Origin: Vibrio stylophorae
GTDB taxonomy: Bacteria; Pseudomonadota; Gammaproteobacteria; Enterobacterales; Vibrionaceae
Direction: 5' to 3'
Assembly: GCF_921293875.1 (NCBI RefSeq)
Contig: NZ_CAKLDI010000001.1
Coordinates: 960,475 to 1,024,474 of the forward strand
DNA: 64,000 bases
The notes under the pieces were generated by a model. It worked only from the letters and a program-made list of their open reading frames with translations. It had not been told where the DNA came from and ran no database searches. Every line of letters begins with the position of its first letter. The stretch's first letter is position 1. This document shows positions 48,601-55,719 of this stretch, in pieces. Position numbers and translations under genes: made by a program.

Positions 48601-48692
48601 GAGAGTGCGTGCAAGTGGGTAAGCATCATTGGGGTTATCCGTCGCTGCTTCAATATTTATCCATATCGCCCATGAACGTCGATTCTCACTAA
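45690..48692 (+). CDS. Large exported alkaline-phosphatase-superfamily protein
   Basis: A 1000-residue protein with a signal peptide (about 1-26, ending TAQA). The first 420 residues are helical and unrecognised. The middle (about 430-700) shows alkaline phosphatase/phosphodiesterase-superfamily metal motifs: the PDHFAH motif (Asp606, His607, His610) in NPWPDHFAHFTGP, and GDHG (Asp656, His657). A GTGIPNFHFV segment at about 450-460 precedes them. The usual N-terminal metal Asp and Ser/Thr nucleophile are not obvious in their standard context, and the substrate is unknown. The C-terminal 250 residues contain several cysteine pairs. A terminator follows. Confidence 0.78.
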   Translation: MRRFFPKLKQAAWLSAALVMAPTAQADIASTPVIGGMINSSAILKDQVFGGLQFSTRATRDLTLFTVAGLSLDSYILTLPLDAKVKARVVGQLSNPAYAIPLGYFLHTFYDRYTGSDARIVEGDQFKAYLQTQYSQAQLAQWQHDLFSLDDGSQASTTTEETATAEKLEDTSHHHNGLTVNREMIAALVVVYDALVEIDDWRKQDYLPDHYRYLSNSPEDKALVAKIQPIVIGFFEQLAPTLAPGDTRAAIETVIADHAPDAQNKVNNKAQAVTITLIDFVRLNVLKNYRQFSMSQTRIDTYGDWLEAQFDDNPQQLVAFLTARVNRPLAVQIVVDGLQQGMMEGLVTPGHPYLQTAYGDHLAGLKRAQQFSPANPPSGEQHRTWLKALASDPKAHQALLADKHYLPFFKALYRDYEPAIVDIGVASTPTISVRNLPIVKTGAAVAGAQGTGIPNFHFVARDEDRAYYFFGNDALALDKLLAQNKVPTMFERLDHLTTLNCNAQYDWHAHVSYDGLVNLGLGEAMRDYGEKRCVRELSMRSQVEQKAQALRLQLIDDIRQYQQIHGIWFYTKVTLGWRIEENLRQLAALSEQGMPDFTLIYNPWPDHFAHFTGPLADEIIAPTGELNRLDYWLSQITAVYQEAGVYSRTLWGMAGDHGLAPVYHTLNPEITVFEQLKARYGHEIVVKKISSDEGEGPKITHALNPPSMQNIDVVVASTAGGNLMFDFFNARQGWAVQPVYQDLIAWRPQAAPADFAIDLVDEISTQLADSLDYLALRQSHCDTQVCQVRLVGYRDGKRRDELVMRQGERLYYGVLSLSTAKANAVTFAKDKSPILLALREANPYLPQPTAVQLRARDAELDRCLVKADPAQPNTWCDSQSWRELTRYSAKPDAVNQIAQLYAEDRAGTINLFPQAGIGFNTKVPGRHAGEHYLEKDAFLGFWGAPLGNAIQPIGIAENGSLAPTLYEYLTGECVQVGKHHWGYPSLLQYLSISPMNVDSH

Positions 48693-48711
48693 CCGCATGC
48701 AAAGACATATA

Positions 48712-48743
48712 AAAAAAAACCGCCCCTCAGGTCGGTTTTTTTT
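48712..48743. terminator. Bidirectional terminator
   Basis: A run of nine As, ACCG...CGGT core and a run of eight Ts between the convergent phosphatase-like and yegD genes. The core stem is short; the long A/T flanks extend it. Confidence 0.75.
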
Positions 48744-48756
48744 ATGGATATCAATC

Positions 48757-50109
48757 CTAGCGAAACAGGATATTAGCCCAGCGCGCTAACCCTGCTGTGA
48801 CTGAGCCAAAATAGTTACCGTGGGTCATGGGGACATGGGGCAGCACTTGGCGCACCGCTTGTTGCAAAATAGGCGAGCGCGCTGAGCCGCCGGTCATAAA
48901 GATGGCGTCTGGCTGACAGCCCGCTTGCGCCACCGCTTCTTCCACCAGCGCCGTGATTTTTTGCATCGGATTGGTGATCGCGTAAGCCAACTGCTCGGTA
49001 TCAATCTCAAGCTGAAGCAGCTCATCGCCCACTTTAAGGTTGGCGCCATAGCTTGGTGCACTGGCTAGTGCGATTTTGCAGTTCTCTGCTTCTTTGATAA
49101 TGGCGTAACCCAAGCTGTCTTGATGCACTTTAAGTAAGCGCGCCATCTTTTCAGGCTCAGCAGCATCGCGCAGTAACATTTGCAGGGTGGGCAAATTATC
49201 GCGGCCATAGAATTGGCGCTGCGCCTGAACATCATTAATGGCAATGGCGTTCCAAAATTGGGTGGTGGGGTGCATTTTGCCGGTGATGCTGGTCGAGCCC
49301 ATGCCAAAAGGATGCATCATTTGGCGAAAGGCGATGTAGATATCCAAATCATTACCGCCAACCAGCTGGCCGGTATGGCTCAGCAGTGTTTGTTGGCGAT
49401 CCATGCGCCCGACCCACTGCGGGCCCATGGCGATCATCGAGCAATCGGTGGTACCACCGCCGATATCCACCACCAGCACTTTTTGCTCTTGAGTGAGCGA
49501 GGCTTCATATTCAAGACCCGCAGCGACAGGCTCAAATTGAAATTCCACATCGCGAAAACCAGCGCGATTGGCGGCGCGGCGTAAAATACCTTCGGCTTGT
49601 TCATTGGACTTATCACCGCCGCGACCTTGAAAGTTGACCGGGCGACCAATCACGGTTTGGCTGACATCGCGGCCCAGCGCAAGCTCAGTGCGATGTTTGA
49701 TATTCGCCATCATGGCGCAAACCAGATCTTCAAAAAAAGCCAGCTGCATTGGGCTTAGTCCCATGGCGCCTAAAAAGGACTTGGGTGACTTGACGTAATA
49801 CACCTCTTTGGGATCAGCGAGATATTGCGCTAGCGCCTCTTTACCAAAGCACACATCTTCAGGAAGCACATCCCAGCCTTCCTCTTCGTTATTACGAATA
49901 GCCAGACGTAGCAGGTTTTCACCAATCTCAGTACAAGGGGTGATTTGATAATGGCGATAAAGATACTCAGAGATGGTTTCCGCATTGGGCGCACTAATGG
50001 TGGATGGCACGGTTTGATCTGTGCCATAGAGCGCAATCTCACGCATTTGGTTGTTGTCGATATGCGCGACAGAGCAGTTAGCCGTACCGTAGTCAAAACC
50101 AATCGCCAT
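48757..50109 (-). CDS. yegD: Hsp70 family protein YegD
   Basis: A 450-residue actin-fold ATPase related to DnaK but lacking the C-terminal peptide-binding domain, equal in length to E. coli YegD. ATPase motifs are visible: phosphate-1 IGFDYGTANCSVA, phosphate-2 VLVVDIGGGTTDCS and the adenosine motif IFMTGGSARSPILQQ. The physiological partner is unknown. ATG 50109 begins exactly at MAIGFDYG and has GAGG upstream, so the longer frame from 50160 is not used. It is the last conserved gene before an AT-rich island. Confidence 0.93.
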   Translation of the reverse strand: MAIGFDYGTANCSVAHIDNNQMREIALYGTDQTVPSTISAPNAETISEYLYRHYQITPCTEIGENLLRLAIRNNEEEGWDVLPEDVCFGKEALAQYLADPKEVYYVKSPKSFLGAMGLSPMQLAFFEDLVCAMMANIKHRTELALGRDVSQTVIGRPVNFQGRGGDKSNEQAEGILRRAANRAGFRDVEFQFEPVAAGLEYEASLTQEQKVLVVDIGGGTTDCSMIAMGPQWVGRMDRQQTLLSHTGQLVGGNDLDIYIAFRQMMHPFGMGSTSITGKMHPTTQFWNAIAINDVQAQRQFYGRDNLPTLQMLLRDAAEPEKMARLLKVHQDSLGYAIIKEAENCKIALASAPSYGANLKVGDELLQLEIDTEQLAYAITNPMQKITALVEEAVAQAGCQPDAIFMTGGSARSPILQQAVRQVLPHVPMTHGNYFGSVTAGLARWANILFR

Positions 50110-50636
50110 GGGAACCTCATCTTTAAAACCAGCGCCAAGCCATGGATTTGGCCAACGCAAAAGAGCGGCATTCTAATCCCTTGCCCCATGGTGTGGTCAA
50201 CCATTGAGGGGGAATTTTTGTTGTTGGTGTGTCGCAGCCATGAGAGCGGTGGCGGTTTTGGAGCATGGTAGTGTAATAGAAGCTATGAGATAGACAGTGT
50301 CTATTTCCGAAGAGAAATTTTCCAATCTACTGTAATTAATCGATGGTTTATCAATTAGCATGAGGCGATCGAACTGAGTGTAGTTTGTAAAAATATGATT
50401 GTTCGATATACCTATCACATAGAGATTGGTGATGTATCTCGAAGGGGAATGATTTTTCTGCTTAGTTCAGAGGCAGGATTGCATGCCAAAATTAAAAATG
50501 CAGAAAAATCAATAAAGAATTTTGTTGTTGTATTTTTATGTTAGGATTTGTTCTGTTGTGGTTGTTATTCTAGTGTACAGTGGTCTATGTGCTTAATTTT
50601 ATTGTGAAGCTTATTCGGAGTTAATAGGAGTTGATC
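50110..50636. other. Left part of an AT-rich island, with palindromes
   Basis: This 527-base region is the divergent promoter interval for yegD and the HAD gene. The base composition falls sharply after about 50280. It holds a near-perfect palindrome ATAGACA-G-TGTCTAT (50290-50304) and an inverted repeat ATCAC-N10-GTGAT around 50413-50432. An unsupported 49-codon frame spans 50395-50544. AGGAG at 50626-50630 sets the HAD start. Confidence 0.5.
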
Positions 50637-51191
50637 ATGTATGATGTGCTGAAATCAAAAAAATTAGTGATATTTGATCTCGATGGGACGTTGGTGTCAA
50701 CAGAGAATGGTGAGTTAGAGTTTTTTTTCAATAAGCTTGAGGCTGAGGTGAATTTAAGTATTGATAAAAATATTGGTTTCTATTCAAACAGAACATTGTG
50801 TTCCGTGTTGAATTCGTTGCCAGTTGAAAATAAGAATGTTCTTTTTGAGAAAATGGAAGGATATATGGCTGAATTTGTTAGTGGTCGTAATTGGATTCCA
50901 ATTGCCTGCGGGGTTGATTGTTATAATGCGGCAAATGAAATGTGCATTGATAATTTTATTGTTACTGGTAACTTTCGCCGTTCATCAGCGATTAAGATGC
51001 GCCGTTCTGGGATTGATGTAAATACGGATAATTTATTTGTCACCTCATTGATGGTTGAGTCTAAGTTAGATGTTATTAGTAAGTTAATAAGCGATAAGTA
51101 TATTCCACAAGATATTTTAAGTGTAGGGGATAGTGAATATGACTTAGAGATCGCCAGGCGCTTAGGTATTGATTTTTTCTTAATATCTTAA
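50637..51191 (+). CDS. HAD-superfamily hydrolase (accessory)
   Basis: A 184-residue HAD phosphatase. Motif I is VIFDLDGTLV (nucleophile and acid aspartates), motif II is IVTGNF, the loop-3 lysine lies in the LDVISKL region, and motif IV is SVGDSEYDLEIARRLG. A small cap lies between motifs I and II (about 20-85). Closest in style to Gph/beta-phosphoglucomutase-like phosphatases; substrate unknown. The coding DNA is AT-rich (heavy use of ATT, TTA, AAT, GAT), unlike the neighbouring core genes. The stop overlaps, by four bases, the stop of the convergent orphan gene, so the pair seems to have moved together. Confidence 0.85.
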   Translation: MYDVLKSKKLVIFDLDGTLVSTENGELEFFFNKLEAEVNLSIDKNIGFYSNRTLCSVLNSLPVENKNVLFEKMEGYMAEFVSGRNWIPIACGVDCYNAANEMCIDNFIVTGNFRRSSAIKMRRSGIDVNTDNLFVTSLMVESKLDVISKLISDKYIPQDILSVGDSEYDLEIARRLGIDFFLIS

Positions 51192-52453
51192 GTGTGTATT
51201 TTTTCTTTAATTAAGATTTCGAATTTTCCGCCTAAAGATATAAATAATTTCTGTAACGTCACTTCGTATTCTGAATTACTGCGTGACATGAAATATATTA
51301 GTTCCTGTGTGAGCATGTAACATTCTTTTCTCTGTTTAAATTGATGTAAATTTTTTATATGTTTTAAAAATTGCCATACTGCGCTTCCATTGCTATTTAA
51401 GCCTGTAAAACTTGTTAGATCCCATGAGAACTGACCGAAGAAGTTTTTAGCAAAACCTTTACTGTTTGTAGATAAAATTTCTGATACGTCGTTATATACA
51501 GAATCTAAGCGATTACTAAGTACAATTTTATCTTCAATCCTTCCAGAGAATTGAAGCATATTAAAATCTGATAAAACTTCTTTTCTGTACCAAGATAATT
51601 TATCTCTAGCGTCTAGAGCCCGGTCTAGAAGTTCTTGCACTGATGATGCTTCTTTTGAAATGAGTAAATGTAATGCACTCGGTATGTCTAATTGATACTC
51701 TTTGCCTGTTAGTCGTAGCTTTTTCATTTCTTCCCGAGGATCTTTGTTTAGTTCTTGCTGATATGTGTTCATAAACGAGTAGGCGGTATCCGTATTTTTC
51801 AGTGCGCGTGATGCTGATGGAGTAAATGCAAGACGCAAATCTTCAGCTAGCAACAAGTTATATTTATTTCTAGATAATGCTATGAAATCTATTAGCTCAG
51901 CTTTACCAATATGTTGATCTTTGATTTTTTCTCTAACTAATTGAAGCAAGTCGCTGTCACTTAGTATTAATCCAACCATATAGCTAATGCTATCATCATT
52001 TAGTGATTCCTGAATTTCTGATTTGAATTGATACATTGATTGATTAGTAAGTAATGCGTCTGAAAAAATATCAACACTTCGATCGAGCATGTTATAGTAA
52101 CCTGATGGGAAGCTTTCCTTAGTCGATTTTCCAAGTATCGGGAAGTTAGATAGCCACTCATACTTAAGTTTTTGAGATATTCTATTTCTTTGTTCTATTC
52201 TATCAGCAGGATCAGGATAGGAATATCGCTCAATGAAATTTTGTGGTAGTCCCATTGACTCTAGTGAATTAATTACGCTTATTGTCCCTTCGGTTATATC
52301 GCGAGGACCAAGAACAGAAACTGTCACTTTTTCACAAAAAATAACTTGGCTAAGGAAATTTAGAAAATCAATTATATTTTTCAAGCTTTCAGGCGTCCCA
52401 CTGATAACTTTTCCCATAGAATGGAAGCTAGTAATATCGCGATAGTGCTCCAT
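51188..52453 (-). CDS. Orphan protein of unknown function (accessory island)
   Basis: A 421-residue protein that I do not recognise. No signal peptide or membrane segment is evident. It looks soluble and mostly helical, rich in Ser, Leu, Asn and Lys. Notable segments are TVSVLGPRDITEGTISVINSLESMGL near the N terminus (about 44-69), LILSDSDLLQLVREKI, and a C-terminal helical part RKECYMLTQELIYFMSRSN. Coding is AT-rich and atypical for the window. GAGGG lies six bases before the ATG. The upstream region carries the palindrome ACCAATTGGT and TATTATAT -10-like DNA. It converges on the HAD gene with a 4-base overlap. Defence, antigen-type or phosphoryl-metabolism roles are all open. Confidence 0.75.
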   Translation of the reverse strand: MEHYRDITSFHSMGKVISGTPESLKNIIDFLNFLSQVIFCEKVTVSVLGPRDITEGTISVINSLESMGLPQNFIERYSYPDPADRIEQRNRISQKLKYEWLSNFPILGKSTKESFPSGYYNMLDRSVDIFSDALLTNQSMYQFKSEIQESLNDDSISYMVGLILSDSDLLQLVREKIKDQHIGKAELIDFIALSRNKYNLLLAEDLRLAFTPSASRALKNTDTAYSFMNTYQQELNKDPREEMKKLRLTGKEYQLDIPSALHLLISKEASSVQELLDRALDARDKLSWYRKEVLSDFNMLQFSGRIEDKIVLSNRLDSVYNDVSEILSTNSKGFAKNFFGQFSWDLTSFTGLNSNGSAVWQFLKHIKNLHQFKQRKECYMLTQELIYFMSRSNSEYEVTLQKLFISLGGKFEILIKEKIHT

Positions 52454-52587
52454 AGTTCCCTCAATATATTTAAGGCCTAAGATATAATATCCACCAATTG
52501 GTTAAATTTCATACAATTTGATTCATATGTGCGCTGTCGCACGTGTGGATTGTAATTGGGATAAATGGTTTATTTATTGAGGATGAT

Positions 52588-52698
52588 ATGAGTCACATTT
52601 TTATTGTGTGTTTTATTTTAAATGGCGATATTGATAGTGATTTCTTTGCACAAGCAAAGAAAAGTAACTCGCCGTTAGGCGAAATCGGAAGCGGATAG
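52588..52698 (+). CDS. Possible 36-residue peptide
   Basis: A short frame with a good ribosome binding site (GAGG at 52579-52582, five bases before ATG). The product starts MSHIFIVCFILNGDIDS, a hydrophobic stretch, and ends polar with SPLGEIGSG. No family is recognised. The final codons lie on a TCGCC-GTTA-GGCGA hairpin. It could be a true small protein of the island or the remnant of a longer gene. Confidence 0.3.
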   Translation: MSHIFIVCFILNGDIDSDFFAQAKKSNSPLGEIGSG

Positions 52699-52758
52699 AT
52701 ACGTATTAATTTAAAGTACTGCGAAACCTGAAAGGTTTATTTCGCATATTCCACCCAC

Positions 52759-52783
52759 AAAAAAGCCGGCTGAGCCGGCTTTT
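52759..52783 (-). terminator. Terminator after purT
   Basis: AAAAAAGCCGGC-TGA-GCCGGCTTTT hairpin; the plus-strand A run is a U run in the purT transcript. Confidence 0.92.
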
Positions 52784-52809
52784 GCGTTAATTCATCAATC
52801 ATAAAGCGA

Positions 52810-53985
52810 TTAATAAACAATCTTCACTTTCTTGGCCATGGCCACGGCTTTTTCCACGGCTTGCGCTGTGTTTTCACTGCGGGAAAGGGCGACGCCTAAA
52901 CGGCGGCGGCCGTTGATATCAGGCTTGCCAAACAAGCGCAGTTGGCTGTGTGGCTCGGTGAGTGCGGCGGCGATGTTGTCAAAGCAAATGGCGCTGGAGC
53001 TGCCTTCGCCCAAAATCACCGCTGAGGCGGCTGGGCCATAGTGGTGAATCTCACCAATGGGTAGGCCTAAGAAAGCGCGCACATGCAGGGCAAATTCTGA
53101 TAGTTCCTGTGAAATCAGGGTGACCATGCCGGTATCGTGTGGGCGCGGCGAGACTTCACTAAAGATCACCTGATCGCCTTTGATAAAGAGCTCCACACCA
53201 AATAGGCCATAGCCACCCAGTGCATTCACCACTTTTTCGCCTACGGCTTGCGCGCTGGCAAGTGCGGCATCAGACATCTGCTGTGGCTGCCATGATTCGC
53301 GATAGTCACCATCTTCTTGGCGATGACCAATGGGATCGCAGAAATGCACACCATCTGCTGCGCGTACGGTGAGTAGGGTGATCTCATAATCAAAATCGAC
53401 AAAGCCTTCGACAATGACACGACCTGCGCCAGCGCGGCCGCCTTCTTGCGCGTAATACCATGCATGTTTGATATCGGCATCGGTTTTAATCACGCTTTGG
53501 CCTTTGCCTGATGAGCTCATAATCGGTTTGACCACGCATGGCATGCCCACTTGCTCAATCGCTGCACAAAAATCATCGTAATTATCGGCGAACTGATAGG
53601 GCGAGGTGGTGATCCCCAGATCTTCTGCTGCAAGGCGACGGATCCCTTCACGGTTCATGGTCAGTTTGGTGGCATTGGCATTGGGCACCACGTTTAATCC
53701 CTGCGCCTCAAGAGCGACTAGGGTGTCTGTGGCAATGGCTTCGATTTCAGGTACCACATAATGTGGCTGCTCTTTGGCAATAATCTCCGCCAGCGCATCA
53801 GCGCAGAGCATGTCGATATGATAGCTACGATGAGCCACTTGCATGGCTGGTGCATTGGGGTAGCGATCAACCGCGATCACTTCCAAACCAAGACGTTGAC
53901 ACTCGATGGCAACTTCTTTACCGAGCTCTCCAGCGCCGAGGAGAAGAACACGGGTTGCTTTTGCACTTGTCGCTGAACCAAACAT
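52810..53985 (-). CDS. purT: Formate-dependent phosphoribosylglycinamide formyltransferase
   Basis: ATP-grasp enzyme that formylates GAR using formate and ATP in purine synthesis (GAR transformylase 2). At 391 residues it equals E. coli PurT in length. It shows [21 protein letters not shown], the ATP-grasp segment [16 protein letters not shown], and the metal/ATP residues in [18 protein letters not shown] 53985 (AAAGGAAT upstream) begins at [12 protein letters not shown]; the longer frame from 54021 lies in the leader. A strong PurR box lies about 80 bases upstream. Confidence 0.97.
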   Translation of the reverse strand: MFGSATSAKATRVLLLGAGELGKEVAIECQRLGLEVIAVDRYPNAPAMQVAHRSYHIDMLCADALAEIIAKEQPHYVVPEIEAIATDTLVALEAQGLNVVPNANATKLTMNREGIRRLAAEDLGITTSPYQFADNYDDFCAAIEQVGMPCVVKPIMSSSGKGQSVIKTDADIKHAWYYAQEGGRAGAGRVIVEGFVDFDYEITLLTVRAADGVHFCDPIGHRQEDGDYRESWQPQQMSDAALASAQAVGEKVVNALGGYGLFGVELFIKGDQVIFSEVSPRPHDTGMVTLISQELSEFALHVRAFLGLPIGEIHHYGPAASAVILGEGSSSAICFDNIAAALTEPHSQLRLFGKPDINGRRRLGVALSRSENTAQAVEKAVAMAKKVKIVY

Positions 53986-54063
53986 GGGTATTCCTTTTAT
54001 CAATGGTGCAAACCTGAGCAAACAGGTTAAGAATCAGCGGCATGATACCGAATCTCAACCATA

Positions 54064-54079
54064 AGGCAAACGATTGCGC
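54064..54079 (-). promoter_or_regulatory. PurR operator of purT
   Basis: AGGCAAACGATTGCGC matches the enteric PurR consensus ACGCAAACGTTTGCGT at 13 of 16 positions, including the central CG. It lies 79-94 bases upstream of the purT start, and purT is a known PurR target in E. coli. Confidence 0.75.
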
Positions 54080-54146
54080 TGTAGCGCTTTAAATTGGTTG
54101 AGCTTGTCACTGTCAAGTTGTGCTGGCGATGGGATTTAAAATGAAA

Positions 54147-54170
54147 AAAGAGCAGCCTAGGCTGCTCTTT
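54147..54170 (-). terminator. Terminator after cdd
   Basis: AAAGAGCAGCC-TA-GGCTGCTCTTT hairpin with a plus-strand A run, i.e. a U run for the minus-strand cdd transcript. Confidence 0.85.
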
Positions 54171-54189
54171 CAATGCTTTGCGGTGCGGC

Positions 54190-55083
54190 TTAAAGTGCGT
54201 GATAGTGAAATTGCGCCTGTGGTGCTACTTGGCTGCACAGGGTTTGCATATCGTGACTGAGCTGATTGCTGATTCCCTGTTTTTCAACAAAGTAGACCTC
54301 TTTAATCTGATGCCACGAGCAATCGGCCAAGTTGATTAAATTCAGCGCGACTTGTAACGGCGGCAAGCTTGGGTTAAAGGCGGCGTTCTCAGCGTAGCGA
54401 CCGGTAAAAATTTGGCCATTGTCGAGTAAACAGGCGATACCTGCATAGTTGTGGCTATAGGGTGCATGGCTCTGGTTGGCTGCGGCGAGTGCGGCTTCAT
54501 ATAAAGGGTGCGCTGCAGTCATCTCAGGCGTCAGTGCATTGTCTTTCGGTGCCAGTAATGGCTCACTGATATTGAGATCGCTAGGGCCAAAAGCATCAGG
54601 CAAATAATCATGAAAGGCGCGAGTTGGCTGTTTGGGCAGGGTGATGGTGATCTGCTCAGCACCATTGAGTTCATTGATAAACTGTCGGCAATGGCCGCAA
54701 GGGCTGTAGTTGATATAGATTGCCGAAAGCGTGGTTTCACCGCGCAGCCAAGCATGGCTAATGGCGGATTGCTCCGCATGGACAGTATGCGCCAAGCTCA
54801 CATGTGCAAACTCTAAATTAGCACCAAAATAGAAATGGCCGGAGCCGCCTTTGGCAATGGCGCCCACATAAAATTGGGAGATGGCAGGCATGGCATAAGC
54901 AGCGGCGAGCGGCAAGAGCGCTAGCGCCATATCCGCTTCGTTCATCTGATGATTTTGGCAGAGTGTGGCCATTTCATTGGCGCTAAGACTGGCATCAAAT
55001 TCAGGACGACGAAGAATGGGTGAAAGATCTTTAGCAAGCGCATCTGGCAGTTGGGTTAACGCAGAAAGTAAGCGATCGCGCAT
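54190..55083 (-). CDS. cdd: Cytidine deaminase
   Basis: Zinc enzyme deaminating cytidine and deoxycytidine in pyrimidine salvage. At 297 residues it is the long, homodimeric enteric type with a catalytic and a second, degenerate deaminase domain. The catalytic site is VHAEQSA (His/Glu), then YINYSPCGHCRQFINEL (PCxxC zinc ligands). ATG 55083, with GAGGATAC upstream, gives the usual start MRDRLLSALTQLP; the frame from 55206 is too long. A 22-bp perfect palindrome lies in its leader. It is divergent from umuD. Confidence 0.96.
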   Translation of the reverse strand: MRDRLLSALTQLPDALAKDLSPILRRPEFDASLSANEMATLCQNHQMNEADMALALLPLAAAYAMPAISQFYVGAIAKGGSGHFYFGANLEFAHVSLAHTVHAEQSAISHAWLRGETTLSAIYINYSPCGHCRQFINELNGAEQITITLPKQPTRAFHDYLPDAFGPSDLNISEPLLAPKDNALTPEMTAAHPLYEAALAAANQSHAPYSHNYAGIACLLDNGQIFTGRYAENAAFNPSLPPLQVALNLINLADCSWHQIKEVYFVEKQGISNQLSHDMQTLCSQVAPQAQFHYHAL

Positions 55084-55128
55084 GGGTGTATCCTCATTTT
55101 TATCATGGCCTTGATTGTAATCTCTCCC

Positions 55129-55150
55129 CATCAAAAAGGCCTTTTTGATG
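55129..55150. promoter_or_regulatory. 22-bp perfect palindrome upstream of cdd
   Basis: CATCAAAAAGG joined directly to its exact reverse complement, 46-67 bases upstream of the cdd start. It could be a regulator operator or a leader hairpin; it does not look like the known enteric CytR or CRP sites. Confidence 0.6.
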
Positions 55151-55277
55151 CACAGATTTCGAATGTAATCGCATTCATTTTCACCAATTTGCGTGCGCAA
55201 TCGCACAACTGGCTATCTTGCTTGTTTTGCACCTGCTATCGATAGACTTGATTTTTACAGCAGAGTGCGCACAATAA

Positions 55278-55293
55278 CTGTATAAATGAACAG
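55278..55293 (+). promoter_or_regulatory. LexA (SOS) box of umuDC
   Basis: CTGT-ATAAATGA-ACAG, a perfect CTGT-N8-ACAG LexA site within a longer palindrome (ACAATAACTG...CAGTTATTGT, 55271-55300). It ends only nine bases before the umuD ATG. Confidence 0.92.
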
Positions 55294-55302
55294 TTATTGT
55301 GA

Positions 55303-55719
55303 ATGGCTATCGTGCAGATTATTCCCATCGCCGCCAGTGCAGGGATCACCGGATTTGAAAGCCCTGCGGCGGATTATCATGAGTTACCACTGAGCTTGGA
55401 CGCGCTACTGATTGAGCATCCCAGCGCGACCTTTATTGGCCGCGCGCAAGGGCGCTCCATGGAGGGCGTGGGTATTTTTGATGGGGATATTTTAATTGTG
55501 GATCGCCATATTCAAGTGCAGCAGCATGATGTGGTGGTCGCGACCTTTCGCGGTGAGTTCGTATGCAAAATTATTGATTTAAAAAATCGTGCTTTGCTTT
55601 CCGCCGCGCCTGGATTTGCCCCTTGGGGGGTGAGCGCTGAAGATCAATTTTGCATCGAAGGGGTGGTCATTCGTTCGGTGCGCTGTCATCGACCCAGCTA
55701 TTTATTGCAAGAGGTATAG
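55303..55719 (+). CDS. umuD: DNA polymerase V accessory subunit UmuD
   Basis: LexA-like self-cleaving protein; its processed form UmuD' joins UmuC to make translesion polymerase V. The 138-residue protein carries the catalytic dyad Ser52 (GRSMEG) and Lys89 (FVCKI), 37 residues apart exactly as in E. coli UmuD (60 and 97). The conserved SPAADY segment follows the processing point, but the expected Cys-Gly scissile bond reads Thr16-Gly17 here, and the N-terminal arm is eight residues shorter than in E. coli. No Shine-Dalgarno sequence is visible; the LexA box sits just before the ATG. umuC begins one base after the stop. Confidence 0.94.
   Translation: MAIVQIIPIAASAGITGFESPAADYHELPLSLDALLIEHPSATFIGRAQGRSMEGVGIFDGDILIVDRHIQVQQHDVVVATFRGEFVCKIIDLKNRALLSAAPGFAPWGVSAEDQFCIEGVVIRSVRCHRPSYLLQEV

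Larger units (their letters stand above)
52454..52809. other. Right part of the AT-rich island
   Basis: A 356-base region. It holds the promoter of the 421-residue orphan gene (TATTATAT on the minus strand near 52482-52489) and a perfect ACCAATTGGT palindrome at about 52493-52502. A GTGCGCTGTCGCAC hairpin lies near 52530, a possible 36-codon ORF at 52588-52698, and a compound hairpin around AAACCT-GAA-AGGTTT near 52723-52737. The purT terminator is at 52759-52783. GC content returns to the window norm at the terminator. Confidence 0.5.

Noticed and set aside
50395-50544. 49-codon frame in the left part of the AT-rich island
   Set aside because: No ribosome binding site before the ATG and it spans an ATCAC/GTGAT inverted repeat; more likely promoter DNA.
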